A stretch of 58,942 nucleotides of DNA from an uncultured Eubacterium sp. (GCA_910586445.1 CAJUHV010000018.1:1-58942); one strand, 5' to 3'; positions 44,994 to 53,819 are shown, numbered from the stretch's first letter. Program-made: numbers and translations. The notes: generated by a model from the letters alone, not told the origin.

Positions 44994-45746
44994 ATGATTG
45001 CGAATATCATTCACCCTGGCAATAAAGTGGATTTGTGCATGATGCAGCAGATTGAGCAGGAGCGCAGGACAGGTGTGCGGGCACATATTTATAAGAGCCA
45101 GGTTGCCAATATTTTTACGGATGATGAGCTGGAGCTGACCATGCCGACAGAGGCGGGAAAAGTCGTAATGCTGCCGATCGGCATTCGTTTTGAATTTGTG
45201 TTTTATTCGGAAGGCGGCCTTTACCGCGGGCTGGGGCTTGTGAAAGAGCGTTATAAGTCTAATAATATGTATATGCTGCGGGTCTGCTTAAAGAGTCAGC
45301 TGCATAAATATCAGCGCCGGGAATACTACCGCATGCCGTGTATAATTGATATCTCGTATTATGATCTTACAATGGAGCAGGCACTGTCCATGCCGGAAGG
45401 AGGATATGGGGTAGTGTTAGAACAGCCTTCGGTCAGTGCGACAGGCCGGAGTGGTTCAATCGTAGATATCAGCGGCGGCGGGGCGCGGTTTTTATCAGAT
45501 ACGGAGACTAAGAATGATTCTTATATTCTGATAAAAATACGGCTGAGCGGCATAGAAAATTCAGAAACATATCTGATACCAGCACACATTCTATCATCTT
45601 TTGTATCACCTGTCGAACATCAGAGATTTGAAAACCGGGTGGAGTTTGTGGTCAGGGACCGCAAGATACGTGAAGAGATCATCCGATATATTTTTGATGA
45701 AGAACGAAAAAATAGAATAAAAGAAAGAAGCGCTGATGAGCCATGA
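44994..45746 (+). CDS. YcgR-like PilZ protein, c-di-GMP flagellar brake candidate
   Basis: A 250-residue protein with an N-terminal YcgR-type beta domain (1-105) and a C-terminal PilZ domain. The c-di-GMP motifs are visible: RREYYR (RxxxR, about 104-109) and DISGGGARF (D/NxSxxG). Such proteins slow the motor at high c-di-GMP (YpfA/DgrA in B. subtilis). Here it sits inside the operon between flhG and cheB, overlapping cheB by 4 nt (ATGA). GAGGAG lies 5 nt before the ATG. Confidence 0.88.
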   Translation: MIANIIHPGNKVDLCMMQQIEQERRTGVRAHIYKSQVANIFTDDELELTMPTEAGKVVMLPIGIRFEFVFYSEGGLYRGLGLVKERYKSNNMYMLRVCLKSQLHKYQRREYYRMPCIIDISYYDLTMEQALSMPEGGYGVVLEQPSVSATGRSGSIVDISGGGARFLSDTETKNDSYILIKIRLSGIENSETYLIPAHILSSFVSPVEHQRFENRVEFVVRDRKIREEIIRYIFDEERKNRIKERSADEP

Positions 45747-46840
45747 AAAAAAATATTTTAGTTGTAGATGACTCTGCACTCATGAGAAGAGCCATCTGTG
45801 ATATAATTAATACAAGTAATGAGTATGAGGCAACAGACACATGCAGGGATGGACTGGAAGCATATGAGAAAATCAAGAGCCGCAGTTATGACGCTGTACT
45901 TTTGGACATTAATATGCCAAAGATGAATGGCCTGGAGCTTCTGAAAAAATTGCAAAAAGAGAATATTCGTGCTACGGTAGTCATTGTAAGCTCACTGGCA
46001 AAGGATGATGCAGCCATTACGATACAGGCGATGGAGCATGGCGCTATTGATTTTCTGACAAAGCCGGAAAATATTATAGAGGCTAAAGGCGTGCAGTTCC
46101 GCAACAATCTGATTTCGCTTTTGAACTCAGTGCTGCCCCAGCCGAGGGCCAGGCTCACACCTTTTGGCACTTCAGGTACGGCCTCTATGGCAGCAAAAGC
46201 AGCTTCGGCTTCTGTATCGTCAATCCGTTCTCTGCCGCATAAGCAGGTTCCCAGCAGCAGCAGCAAGCTGGTTGCGCTGGCCTGTTCTACGGGCGGGCCG
46301 AAAGCGCTGCAGAGCGTGGTGCCGTTTCTGGATAAAAATATGGATGCACCGATGGTGCTTGTGCAGCATATGCCGACAGGCTTTACAAGGTCTATGGCAG
46401 AGCGTTTAAATGAGCTGAGCAAGGTGCAGGTAAAAGAGGCAGTTGATAATGAGATCTTAAAAAAGGGCTGTGTCTATGTCGCACCGGGCGGCTATCATCT
46501 GGAGATTGTACCTGATAAAAGCGGCAATCACAAGGTTCATTTATCGGATGCACCTGCAATCGGCGGACTGCGTCCATGTGCAAATGTAATGTACAAATCG
46601 CTGAAGCGGTCTAAGTATGACCAGATTGTCTGCGTAGTGCTTACCGGCATGGGTGCAGACGGTACGGACGGCATTCGTGAGCTGGAGAGGACAAAGCCTA
46701 TTTATGTCATAGCTCAGGATGAACCGACATGCATTGTATACGGCATGCCGAAGGCTGTTGCAGAGGCTGGTCTTGCAGACGAGGTTGTGTCTCTTACGAA
46801 TATTCCCAAAAGAATAATTAATCAAGTGGGGGTAAAATAA
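45743..46840 (+). CDS. cheB: Chemotaxis methylesterase/glutaminase CheB
   Basis: A 365-residue CheB: receiver domain with DD at 8-9 and phospho-acceptor D55 (VLLDINMPKMNGLELL), a linker, and the esterase domain with the catalytic Ser182 (ACSTGGPKAL), the His in QHMPTGFT, and the Asp in LTGMGADGTDG. It demethylates or deamidates receptors; no cheR is present in the window. Confidence 0.96.
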   Translation: MKKNILVVDDSALMRRAICDIINTSNEYEATDTCRDGLEAYEKIKSRSYDAVLLDINMPKMNGLELLKKLQKENIRATVVIVSSLAKDDAAITIQAMEHGAIDFLTKPENIIEAKGVQFRNNLISLLNSVLPQPRARLTPFGTSGTASMAAKAASASVSSIRSLPHKQVPSSSSKLVALACSTGGPKALQSVVPFLDKNMDAPMVLVQHMPTGFTRSMAERLNELSKVQVKEAVDNEILKKGCVYVAPGGYHLEIVPDKSGNHKVHLSDAPAIGGLRPCANVMYKSLKRSKYDQIVCVVLTGMGADGTDGIRELERTKPIYVIAQDEPTCIVYGMPKAVAEAGLADEVVSLTNIPKRIINQVGVK

Positions 46841-46841
46841 C

Positions 46842-48962
46842 ATGGATGTAAGTCAATATCTCGAGATTTTTATTGATGAGACAGCAGAGCATATCCAGAG
46901 CCTTAGCGATAATATTATGGCATTGGAAAATGAGCCGGAAGATCATGACGTCATTAACGAGATTTTCCGTGCGGCCCATTCTTTAAAGGGTATGGCCGGT
47001 ACAATGGGATTTAAGCGCATGCAGCACCTGACGCATGATATGGAAAATGTATTTCAGGAAGTGCGTAACGATAAGATCAAAGTGACCGGCGATATCATTG
47101 ACGTATTGTTTCAATGCCTGGATGCCATTGAAGGTTATCTGAATATCATTAAAGAGACTTCGGATGAAGGGACAAATGATAATGAGGGAATTATCTCTGC
47201 ATTAAATGGCATTTTAAACGGAGATACTGCACCTGCCCCAAAAGAAGAAAAAGAAGCAGAGGCAGCGGATGCGGCGGCAGAGGCATCTGTTTCCAAAACA
47301 GCAGAGCATGAGAAAAAATACCTGACCATGCAGATTGCCTCCAGCGGACGTGAAGCGCTGAAGAGTGCTGAAGAAAGCGGAAAAGTAATATTTGGTTTTA
47401 CGGTGTATATTCAAAAAGAATGCCTGTTAAAGGCAGCGCGGGCATTTTTGGTATTTAAGGCAATTGAAGAGTTTGCTGAGGTTGTCGTATACAGTCCGAG
47501 CCTGCAGGATATTGAGGATGAAAAATTTGACCTTGATTTCAGCTTTTTCGCTGTTTCCGACCATGAGGGAGTAGAGCATATGCTTACGGCTGCAAAGACG
47601 GTGTCCGAGATCGAGGATGTCATAGGAGAGCAGCTGAAGTTTGAGTCACTTACAGAAGCTGCAGGCAAGACAAAGGCGCCAGAACTGGATAAGGCACTTC
47701 CGGCTGAAAAGGCAGCTTCTTCTACGGCAGCACCTGTCAAGGAAGATCAGGCAAAGTCTTCATCGGGGGCCGCAAAAGGCAAGCCTGCAAATAAGCCGGT
47801 TGCCAACAGGACAGTACGTGTGGATATTGAAAAGTTGGACGCACTGATGAATCAGGTCAGCGAGCTTATTATTGCTAAAAACAGCCTTGTATCGATCAGC
47901 TCCAGTGATTCCGGCGACGGCACCCAGAGCCAGTCGTTCAGGGACCAGATCGAGTATCTGGAACGTATTACGACGAGCCTGCATGAATCCGTCATGAAAG
48001 CGAGAATGGTTCCGATTGAGAGCGTAGTAGCAAAATTTCCGCGTATGATCCGTGACCTTTCCCGGAAACTGGATAAGAAGATGGAACTATATATGTCCGG
48101 TGAAGATACAGAGCTTGACCGTACAGTAGTAGATCAGATCGGCGATCCGCTGCAGCATCTGCTGCGCAACTCGGCAGACCACGGACTGGAAAGTGCAGAA
48201 CTGCGTAAAGAAAGAGGAAAGCCGGAAGTCGGATCGATCAATTTAAAGGCGTATCAGGAAGGAAACAATGTCATTATCGAAGTAGGTGATGATGGAAACG
48301 GAATTGATACAGAGACTGTTAAAAATAAAGCAATCGACAGAGGACTTGTAACGCCGGAGCAGGCAGCAAACCTCACCCAGAAAGAGATCATTGATTTTCT
48401 GTTTATGCCGAGCTTTTCCATGGCAAAGAAAATTACAGATGTATCCGGCAGGGGCGTCGGCCTGGATGTCGTTAAGTCAAATATCGAAGCATTAGGCGGC
48501 GACGTAGAGGTAAAGAGCAAGCTTGGCGAAGGGTCAAAATTTATTGTACGCCTTCCGCTGACACTGGCAATCATACAGGCGCTGCTTGTAGAAGTACATA
48601 ACGAGCTGTTTGCAATTGCACTCGGTTCGATTATTACGATCGAAGATGTGCCTGTTTCCGACATTAAGTATGTGCAGGCGGAAGAAGTCATTAACCTGCG
48701 CGGGATTGTCATTCCGCTGATCCGCTTAAATCAGATTCTGGATATTGAGCCGCCAGATCCAGAACCGGAAAGCCTGACAGTTGTTATAGTAAACAAAGGT
48801 GAAAAGCAGGCCGGGCTTGTAGTAGATAACCTGTTAGGACAGCAGGAGATCGTTATTAAATCACTTGGAAAATTTATCAGCAACAGCAAGATTATCAGCG
48901 GCGCAACAATTCTAGGTGACGGCGAGATCGCGTTAATCTTAGATGTGAATACGTTAATGTAA
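46842..48962 (+). CDS. cheA: Chemotaxis histidine kinase CheA
   Basis: A 706-residue CheA with the usual five parts. P1: H46 in FRAAHSLKGMAGTMG. P2: about 160-260. P3 dimer helix: EKLDALMNQVSELIIAKNSLV. P4 ATPase: LLRNSADHGLE, VGDDGNGID, VSGRGVGLDVVKSNIEALGG. P5 CheW-like: about 580-706, with NLRGIVIPLIRL. Starts 2 nt after cheB stop region. Phosphorylates CheY and CheB. Confidence 0.97.
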   Translation: MDVSQYLEIFIDETAEHIQSLSDNIMALENEPEDHDVINEIFRAAHSLKGMAGTMGFKRMQHLTHDMENVFQEVRNDKIKVTGDIIDVLFQCLDAIEGYLNIIKETSDEGTNDNEGIISALNGILNGDTAPAPKEEKEAEAADAAAEASVSKTAEHEKKYLTMQIASSGREALKSAEESGKVIFGFTVYIQKECLLKAARAFLVFKAIEEFAEVVVYSPSLQDIEDEKFDLDFSFFAVSDHEGVEHMLTAAKTVSEIEDVIGEQLKFESLTEAAGKTKAPELDKALPAEKAASSTAAPVKEDQAKSSSGAAKGKPANKPVANRTVRVDIEKLDALMNQVSELIIAKNSLVSISSSDSGDGTQSQSFRDQIEYLERITTSLHESVMKARMVPIESVVAKFPRMIRDLSRKLDKKMELYMSGEDTELDRTVVDQIGDPLQHLLRNSADHGLESAELRKERGKPEVGSINLKAYQEGNNVIIEVGDDGNGIDTETVKNKAIDRGLVTPEQAANLTQKEIIDFLFMPSFSMAKKITDVSGRGVGLDVVKSNIEALGGDVEVKSKLGEGSKFIVRLPLTLAIIQALLVEVHNELFAIALGSIITIEDVPVSDIKYVQAEEVINLRGIVIPLIRLNQILDIEPPDPEPESLTVVIVNKGEKQAGLVVDNLLGQQEIVIKSLGKFISNSKIISGATILGDGEIALILDVNTLM

Positions 48963-48976
48963 GGGAGGTGCCGGCT

Positions 48977-49438
48977 TTGGATTATATTGAAACAGTAGAA
49001 GAAACAAAAAAACAGTACATTGTTGTGAAAATCGGAAGTGAACAGTATGGAATAGATATTAGTTTTATTGACAACATTGTAAGGATGCAGAAGATTACAA
49101 GGGTGCCGACCTCCCAGTTTTATTTTAAGGGCGTGATCAACCTGCGCGGCGAGGTCATTCCGGTTATGAGCATACGCAGGAAGATGGGGCTTGAAGATGA
49201 TGTATACACAAATGCTTCCAGGATCATAATTTTAAAATTTGAGCAAAAAGATGCCTTAGGAATTGTTGTAGATGAAGTTAAAGAAGTAATTAACCTTGGT
49301 ACAAGTGAGATCGATAAGTTATCCCATAGTTCCCAGGAAGGAAAGGAAATGTTTATCAACGGCATCGGAAAGAATGGAGATGAACTCGTTTCATTATTTG
49401 ATATCAATGCAATCATAGATGAACATGAGAGTGCATAA
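48977..49438 (+). CDS. cheW: Chemotaxis coupling protein CheW
   Basis: A 153-residue CheW joining receptors and CheA: KKQYIVVKIGSEQYGIDISFIDNIVR, VINLRGEVIPVMSIRRKMGL, LGIVVDEVKEVINL. Start TTG 48977 is chosen because GGGAGGTG lies 6 nt upstream; GTG 48968 overlaps that site. A large nested hairpin follows before cheC. Confidence 0.94.
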   Translation: MDYIETVEETKKQYIVVKIGSEQYGIDISFIDNIVRMQKITRVPTSQFYFKGVINLRGEVIPVMSIRRKMGLEDDVYTNASRIIILKFEQKDALGIVVDEVKEVINLGTSEIDKLSHSSQEGKEMFINGIGKNGDELVSLFDINAIIDEHESA

Positions 49439-49450
49439 AGAGTTATGAAC

Positions 49451-49519
49451 AGGATATAGCGGGGCTGTATGTTTCATTCCGGCAGAATGCCGGATAAAGC
49501 TGTAGTCTTGCTATATCCT
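49451..49519 (+). other. Nested stem-loop between cheW and cheC
   Basis: AGGATATAGC (49451-49460) pairs perfectly with GCTATATCCT (49510-49519), and inside CCGGC (49479-49483) pairs with GCCGG (49489-49493). No U-run follows. Likely an mRNA processing/stability element. Confidence 0.7.
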
Positions 49520-49569
49520 ATATGTATAAATGGCCAGCTGAAGGAATTTTGTATTGCAGGGAGAATGAT

Positions 49570-50190
49570 ATGGGCAAATTCACATTTGACGAAATAAACA
49601 GTATGTATTTTGATGTTTTACGCGAGATTGGGAATATTGGAGCGGGAAATGCTACTACTGCCGTAGCTACCCTGCTGAACGTTAAATTAAATATGGAGGT
49701 TCCAAATGTCAAGCTGATGGCGGTTCAAGAGCTGAATACTGCAATCGGCTCAGAAGAAGAAGAGATTGTAGGCATATATCTGGGAGTGCAGAATGATATA
49801 GAAGGCAGCCTGATGTTTTTATTGAAAATGGATGCGGCTCATTATCTGGTCAATCATCTGCTTGGCAGGAGTGACGATTATAATGAGGATTTTGATGAGA
49901 TGGATCTGTCTGCAATGAAGGAGATCGGAAATATTATTGCAAGCTCATATCTGTCTGCAATCGCTTCTATGACGAATATGAATATTGCGCCTACGGTACC
50001 TTATTTATCTGTAGATATGGCAGGGGCTATTTTGAGTATTCCGGCTATCCAGTTTGGACAGTATGGGGACAACGCGCTTCTGATTGAGACATCATTTGGT
50101 GGAGAAACTATGCTTGAAGGATATTTTATTCTTCTGCCTGAATTAGATTCTTATGATAAGATTTTAAGTTCGTTGGGGATCATGCTTTAA
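49570..50190 (+). CDS. cheC: CheY-P phosphatase CheC
   Basis: A 206-residue CheC with two phosphatase helices: LREIGNIGAGNATTAVA (about 15-31) and SAMKEIGNIIASSYLSA (about 115-131), each with the E..N pair. Works with CheD. The start is ATG 49570 with GGGAGA 6 nt upstream; 16 upstream codons belong to the hairpin spacer. Confidence 0.95.
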   Translation: MGKFTFDEINSMYFDVLREIGNIGAGNATTAVATLLNVKLNMEVPNVKLMAVQELNTAIGSEEEEIVGIYLGVQNDIEGSLMFLLKMDAAHYLVNHLLGRSDDYNEDFDEMDLSAMKEIGNIIASSYLSAIASMTNMNIAPTVPYLSVDMAGAILSIPAIQFGQYGDNALLIETSFGGETMLEGYFILLPELDSYDKILSSLGIML

Positions 50191-50222
50191 AATATTCATA
50201 TAACTGTATAGGAGTATAACAG

Positions 50223-50708
50223 ATGAGTCAGATGATAAAAGTTGGAATGGCGGACTTAAACATATGTAAAAGTCCGGATACGATTACAACGCTCGGGCTT
50301 GGTTCTTGTATCGGCATTGCGATCTGGGACCCGGTGACGAAGATCGGCGGATTGGCGCATATTATGCTGCCGGATAGTACGAAGATTAGAAATAATTCGA
50401 ATATTGCCAAATTTGCTGATACCGGGATTGAGGAGCTGGTAAAGCGCATGGTCAGGGCCGGGGCTAGTAAGCCGCGTATGGTTGCTAAAATAGCAGGTGG
50501 TGCAAAGATGTTTGAAGTCAGCGGGTCTGACGGCATAGGCAGTATCGGACAAAAAAACGCACTGGCTTCAAAGCAGAAGTTAAAAGAGCTGGGAATCCGC
50601 CTGGTCGCGGAAGATACAGGCTTAAACTATGGACGGACCGTGGAGCTTCATTGTGATACGGGAGAATATTACATAAAGTCAGTAGGCAAAATGCTGAAGA
50701 AAATTTGA
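50223..50708 (+). CDS. cheD: Chemoreceptor glutamine deamidase CheD
   Basis: A 161-residue CheD: catalytic C29 in LGSCIGIAIWD and H46 in GGLAHIMLPDS, plus AKIAGGAKMFEV. Deamidates receptors and activates CheC. Follows cheC by 32 nt. Confidence 0.96.
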   Translation: MSQMIKVGMADLNICKSPDTITTLGLGSCIGIAIWDPVTKIGGLAHIMLPDSTKIRNNSNIAKFADTGIEELVKRMVRAGASKPRMVAKIAGGAKMFEVSGSDGIGSIGQKNALASKQKLKELGIRLVAEDTGLNYGRTVELHCDTGEYYIKSVGKMLKKI

Positions 50709-50726
50709 ATTTACAGGAGGAATTTT

Positions 50727-51011
50727 ATGAAGACAAAGCAAATTCCTGCTATTGTAATGCTGGCGGCCGGTTTTGTACTGTGCATTATATCTTATATGAA
50801 TGATTTCAGCCTTTCTTATTTGATCAGGTCTATGTTTTGTGTGCTGATTGGTTTTTATATACTTGGCTATATCATTAAAATCATTTTAGATATGAATATG
50901 ACAAAACTGGATGATGAGTTTACGGCAGACGACCTTGGGTTTGTTGACGGGGAGATTCTTGAGGATGAAGAAACCACGGATGAGGAAGAGCATCAGAGCG
51001 AGAATGGGTAA
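50727..51011 (+). CDS. Small two-helix membrane protein of the che operon, unknown function
   Basis: A 94-residue protein with two membrane helices (about 7-24 and 30-54: IPAIVMLAAGFVLCIISYM, LIRSMFCVLIGFYILGYIIKIIL) and a strongly acidic C-terminal tail (DDEFTADDLGFVDGEILEDEETTDEEEHQ). GGAGG lies about 7 nt before the ATG. It lies between cheD and fliA, tightly spaced, so a motility role is likely. No named family recognised. Confidence 0.8.
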   Translation: MKTKQIPAIVMLAAGFVLCIISYMNDFSLSYLIRSMFCVLIGFYILGYIIKIILDMNMTKLDDEFTADDLGFVDGEILEDEETTDEEEHQSENG

Positions 51012-51035
51012 AATGAAGCTGTCTGGAGGTTTATA

Positions 51036-51803
51036 ATGAAAAAAATTTCAAAAGAAAAGCTTTGGGAAATGTATCAGGCCAAGCAGACACCGGAGCTGAG
51101 GGAACAGATCATTTTGGAATACGCGCCGCTTGTAAAGGTAGTTGCAGGCAGACTCAGCATGTATTTAGGGTACAATGTTGAATACGATGATCTGGTTAGT
51201 TATGGAATTTTCGGACTTATTGATGCAATCGACAAATTTGATATGGGCAAGGAAGTAAAATTTGAGACTTATGCGAGCCTGAGAATCCGGGGGGCAATAC
51301 TCGACCAAATCCGCAAGATGGACTGGATTCCCAGAACGGTTCGCCAGAAGCAGAAAAAGATTGATGAAGCAATAAAAAGGGTCGAAATGCAGACGGGAAA
51401 GACCGCATTAGATGAGGAAGTCGCACAGGAGCTGGGGGTATCAAATGACGAGCTGCAGGAATGGCAGTCACAGTTGAAAATCACCAATGTGGTTTCTTTG
51501 AATGAATTTATCGAACAGGGCACAGAGCCGGTTATGGATGCCAGAAACAATTCCCATTTTATCCAGCCGGAAGAGCAGGTACAGGAAACAGAACTGAAAG
51601 AAAAGCTGCAGGATGCAATGCAGCAGCTGACCGAAAAAGAAAAAAAAGTAATATTATTGTATTATTATGAAGATCTGACATTAAAGGAAATCAGCAGGGT
51701 ATTGGAAGTCTCCGAGTCGAGGGTATCACAGCTTCATACAAAAGCTTTATTAAAGATGCAGAAGACAATGGGAGCATATATGAATATTTTATCGAAAAAG
51801 TAG
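51036..51803 (+). CDS. fliA: Flagellar sigma factor SigD (FliA/sigma-28)
   Basis: A 255-residue sigma-28. Region 2: YAPLVKVVAGRLSMYLG, YDDLVSYGIFGLIDAIDKFD, FETYASLRIRGAILDQIRKMDWIPRTVRQK; region 4: LTEKEKKVILLYYYEDLTLKEISRVLEVSESRVSQLHTKAL. It directs late flagellar genes (flagellin, cap, receptors), none of which is in this window. Its place far down the operon mirrors B. subtilis sigD, where operon position limits its level. Confidence 0.96.
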   Translation: MKKISKEKLWEMYQAKQTPELREQIILEYAPLVKVVAGRLSMYLGYNVEYDDLVSYGIFGLIDAIDKFDMGKEVKFETYASLRIRGAILDQIRKMDWIPRTVRQKQKKIDEAIKRVEMQTGKTALDEEVAQELGVSNDELQEWQSQLKITNVVSLNEFIEQGTEPVMDARNNSHFIQPEEQVQETELKEKLQDAMQQLTEKEKKVILLYYYEDLTLKEISRVLEVSESRVSQLHTKALLKMQKTMGAYMNILSKK

Positions 51804-51841
51804 CAGAATGCATTTCGTGAGGTGAAAGTGTAGGTGATTGT

Positions 51842-52165
51842 ATGTCCGTACATCCAGTCCATTTCAATGGAATGATACAGAATACGCAGGATGTCAGCAC
51901 ATTAAGGCATCAGGAGGATCAAAAGCCTGCCGTAGAGCAGCAGAATATCCAGATCCAGAAGGAACAAAAAGATCAGAGCCAGGCACAGGAAGTGCAGAAA
52001 AAGGAAAATGCAGATAATCAGCAGAAAAAGTTTGATGCAAAAGAAAAAGGCTCGAATGAGTATGAAAACCGGCGCAGGAAGAAAAAGGATAAGAAAGAAA
52101 ATCTGCCGGACGGCAGCGTAAAGCTGAAGATGACAATGTCCGGCGGCTTTGACATAAAAGTATGA
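51842..52165 (+). CDS. Small Gln/Lys-rich disordered protein, unknown
   Basis: A 107-residue protein, mostly low-complexity Gln, Lys and Glu, with a Lys/Arg-rich segment (about 78-89) and a short ordered-looking end, SVKLKMTMSGGFDIKV. AGGTGATTGT lies just before the ATG. The frame is well placed between fliA and the DUF6115 gene and shows protein-like codon use, so probably real. No function recognised. Confidence 0.65.
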   Translation: MSVHPVHFNGMIQNTQDVSTLRHQEDQKPAVEQQNIQIQKEQKDQSQAQEVQKKENADNQQKKFDAKEKGSNEYENRRRKKKDKKENLPDGSVKLKMTMSGGFDIKV

Positions 52166-52255
52166 TAGTCCGGGCAGCCGCCTGATTGCAGCAGGCTGCA
52201 TCGGCTCGGTGCCCCGCGGCAGTAAATAAGGATAAAAAGTGCAGAGGATACGTGG

Positions 52256-52990
52256 ATGACAGCGATAGAAATCATATTATTGATTATTGGCATGTTGTTT
52301 ATTCTGGCGAGTTTCTGGGTGACAGAAAAATTGTCGCCGGATGAGCTTGAGCATATTTCGGAATTAAGCAAGGAAGAGATGAGTGTAATGCTCGAACATG
52401 AACTGGACAGGTCTAAACAGAGGGTCGTAGATCTGGTTGAAGATACGATTGATGCCAGCAAGGAGCGGACAGAGCGTTCTTTAGAAAAGCAGACGAATGA
52501 AAAGATCATGGCAATCAATGAATATTCGGATACTGTAATAGAAAAGATGAATAAAACGCATAATGAGATTATGTTTTTATACAGTATGCTCAATGATAAG
52601 CATACAGAACTGACCAGCTTTACTTCTGACCTTACGCAGCAGCTGCAGGACTTTAAGTCTCAGGAAGAGGAAATGACGAATTATTACCTCAGCCAGCTAA
52701 AGCAGGTGCAGCCTCAGTATGCTGCTGCTGTACCAACAGCAGAACCAGTGAAGCCTCAGACGCAGACGGCAGCTCCTCAGACGCAGGCAGCAGAATCAGC
52801 TGCAGCTTTAGATGATGAAACGCAGGCCATAGAAAACGAACAGCCGAGCGAGTCAGAAGACGAGGTAAATGTAAGGGATGAAATATTAAAGCTCTATGAG
52901 GAAGGGAAGGATTCAGTAGCAATCGCAAAGAAGCTCGGCATGGGTGTAGGTGAAGTGCGGCTGATTCTGGGACTTTACAAAGGAGATTGA
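52256..52990 (+). CDS. DUF6115/SwrB-like membrane-anchored coiled-coil protein
   Basis: A 244-residue protein: N-terminal transmembrane helix (about 3-20, AIEIILLIIGMLFILASF), a long charged coiled coil (35-150), a Gln/Ala/Pro linker, and a C-terminal HTH-like end (VRDEILKLYEEGKDSVAIAKKLGMGVGEVRLILGLYK). This fits DUF6115. B. subtilis SwrB has the same layout and the same position just behind sigD, where it promotes basal-body export activation; equivalence is inferred. Confidence 0.82.
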   Translation: MTAIEIILLIIGMLFILASFWVTEKLSPDELEHISELSKEEMSVMLEHELDRSKQRVVDLVEDTIDASKERTERSLEKQTNEKIMAINEYSDTVIEKMNKTHNEIMFLYSMLNDKHTELTSFTSDLTQQLQDFKSQEEEMTNYYLSQLKQVQPQYAAAVPTAEPVKPQTQTAAPQTQAAESAAALDDETQAIENEQPSESEDEVNVRDEILKLYEEGKDSVAIAKKLGMGVGEVRLILGLYKGD

Positions 52991-52994
52991 TCAG

Positions 52995-53819
52995 ATGAGA
53001 TTCAAATATTATTTGCGCGGGGCAGGAATCGGTGTCATCGCAGCAACCCTCATATTATCGATTGCGTTTTTATTTCAGAATAATATCTCAGATGAAGAAG
53101 TAATGCGCCGGGCCACAAAGCTCGGCATGGTGATGGAGGACAGTTCATCCGGTACACTGGCTGATATGCAGCAGCCGGGTACTTCAGCTGTGGATCTGGA
53201 AAACAGGCCGGATAACACAGACAGCGGGAATGAAGGCACGAATGATCCAGACGGCAGCGGAGATGGCTCCGGCAGCCAGGGTTCTCAGGATAATTCCCGG
53301 AATCCTGACGAAGATCCGCTGGGAGATCAGGCTGACAATCCAGACAGCAGTGATCCGACGCAGAAGGATGATACTGACCCGGATCAGAATACTAGCAAAG
53401 AGCCTGATACTGATTCTGATATAGATAAGGACACAGATCAGAACGATAATTCTGGCAGCAGGCCGGACAACAGTTCAGATAAGAACACTGGTAATAAAGA
53501 TTCTGACAAAAATACAGATAAAAATGCTGATAAAAATACAGATAAAGACACAGATAAAAATAAAGACAAGGATTCTGATTCAAAACCGTCCGGCGGTTCA
53601 CAGACATCGAATAAGGCGATCATTACAATAGAGTCCGGCGATGTATCCAGAATCGTGTCTGCCAAGGTATTTGAAGCCGGCCTTGTAGACAGTGCCGATG
53701 AATTTAATTCGTATCTGGGCGAACATGGATATGCAAATCTCCTTCAGCCGGGTACTTACGAAATCACAAAAGGCGCGACATTCCGCCAGATTGCCGTAAT
53801 CCTGACTACAAGGCGCTAA
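52995..53819 (+). CDS. Membrane-anchored protein with MltG-like LysM-type end but no catalytic domain
   Basis: A 274-residue protein: N-terminal transmembrane helix (about 8-30), a short segment (SDEEVMRRATKLGM), an extreme Asp/Asn/Ser/Lys low-complexity region (about 70-205, with repeated DKNTDKN units), and a C-terminal segment (about 210-270) like the LysM-like subdomain of MltG: ITIESGDVSRIVSAKVFEAGLVDSADEFNSYL, LLQPGTYEITKGATFRQIAVIL. The lytic transglycosylase domain is absent. It follows the DUF6115 gene by 4 nt and ends the operon. Confidence 0.75.
   Translation: MRFKYYLRGAGIGVIAATLILSIAFLFQNNISDEEVMRRATKLGMVMEDSSSGTLADMQQPGTSAVDLENRPDNTDSGNEGTNDPDGSGDGSGSQGSQDNSRNPDEDPLGDQADNPDSSDPTQKDDTDPDQNTSKEPDTDSDIDKDTDQNDNSGSRPDNSSDKNTGNKDSDKNTDKNADKNTDKDTDKNKDKDSDSKPSGGSQTSNKAIITIESGDVSRIVSAKVFEAGLVDSADEFNSYLGEHGYANLLQPGTYEITKGATFRQIAVILTTRR
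53499..53568 (+). repeat. Degenerate GATAAAAATACA-type repeats
   Basis: Short units coding D-K-N-T/A/D recur in frame within the low-complexity part of the preceding gene; likely variable in length. Confidence 0.7.
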
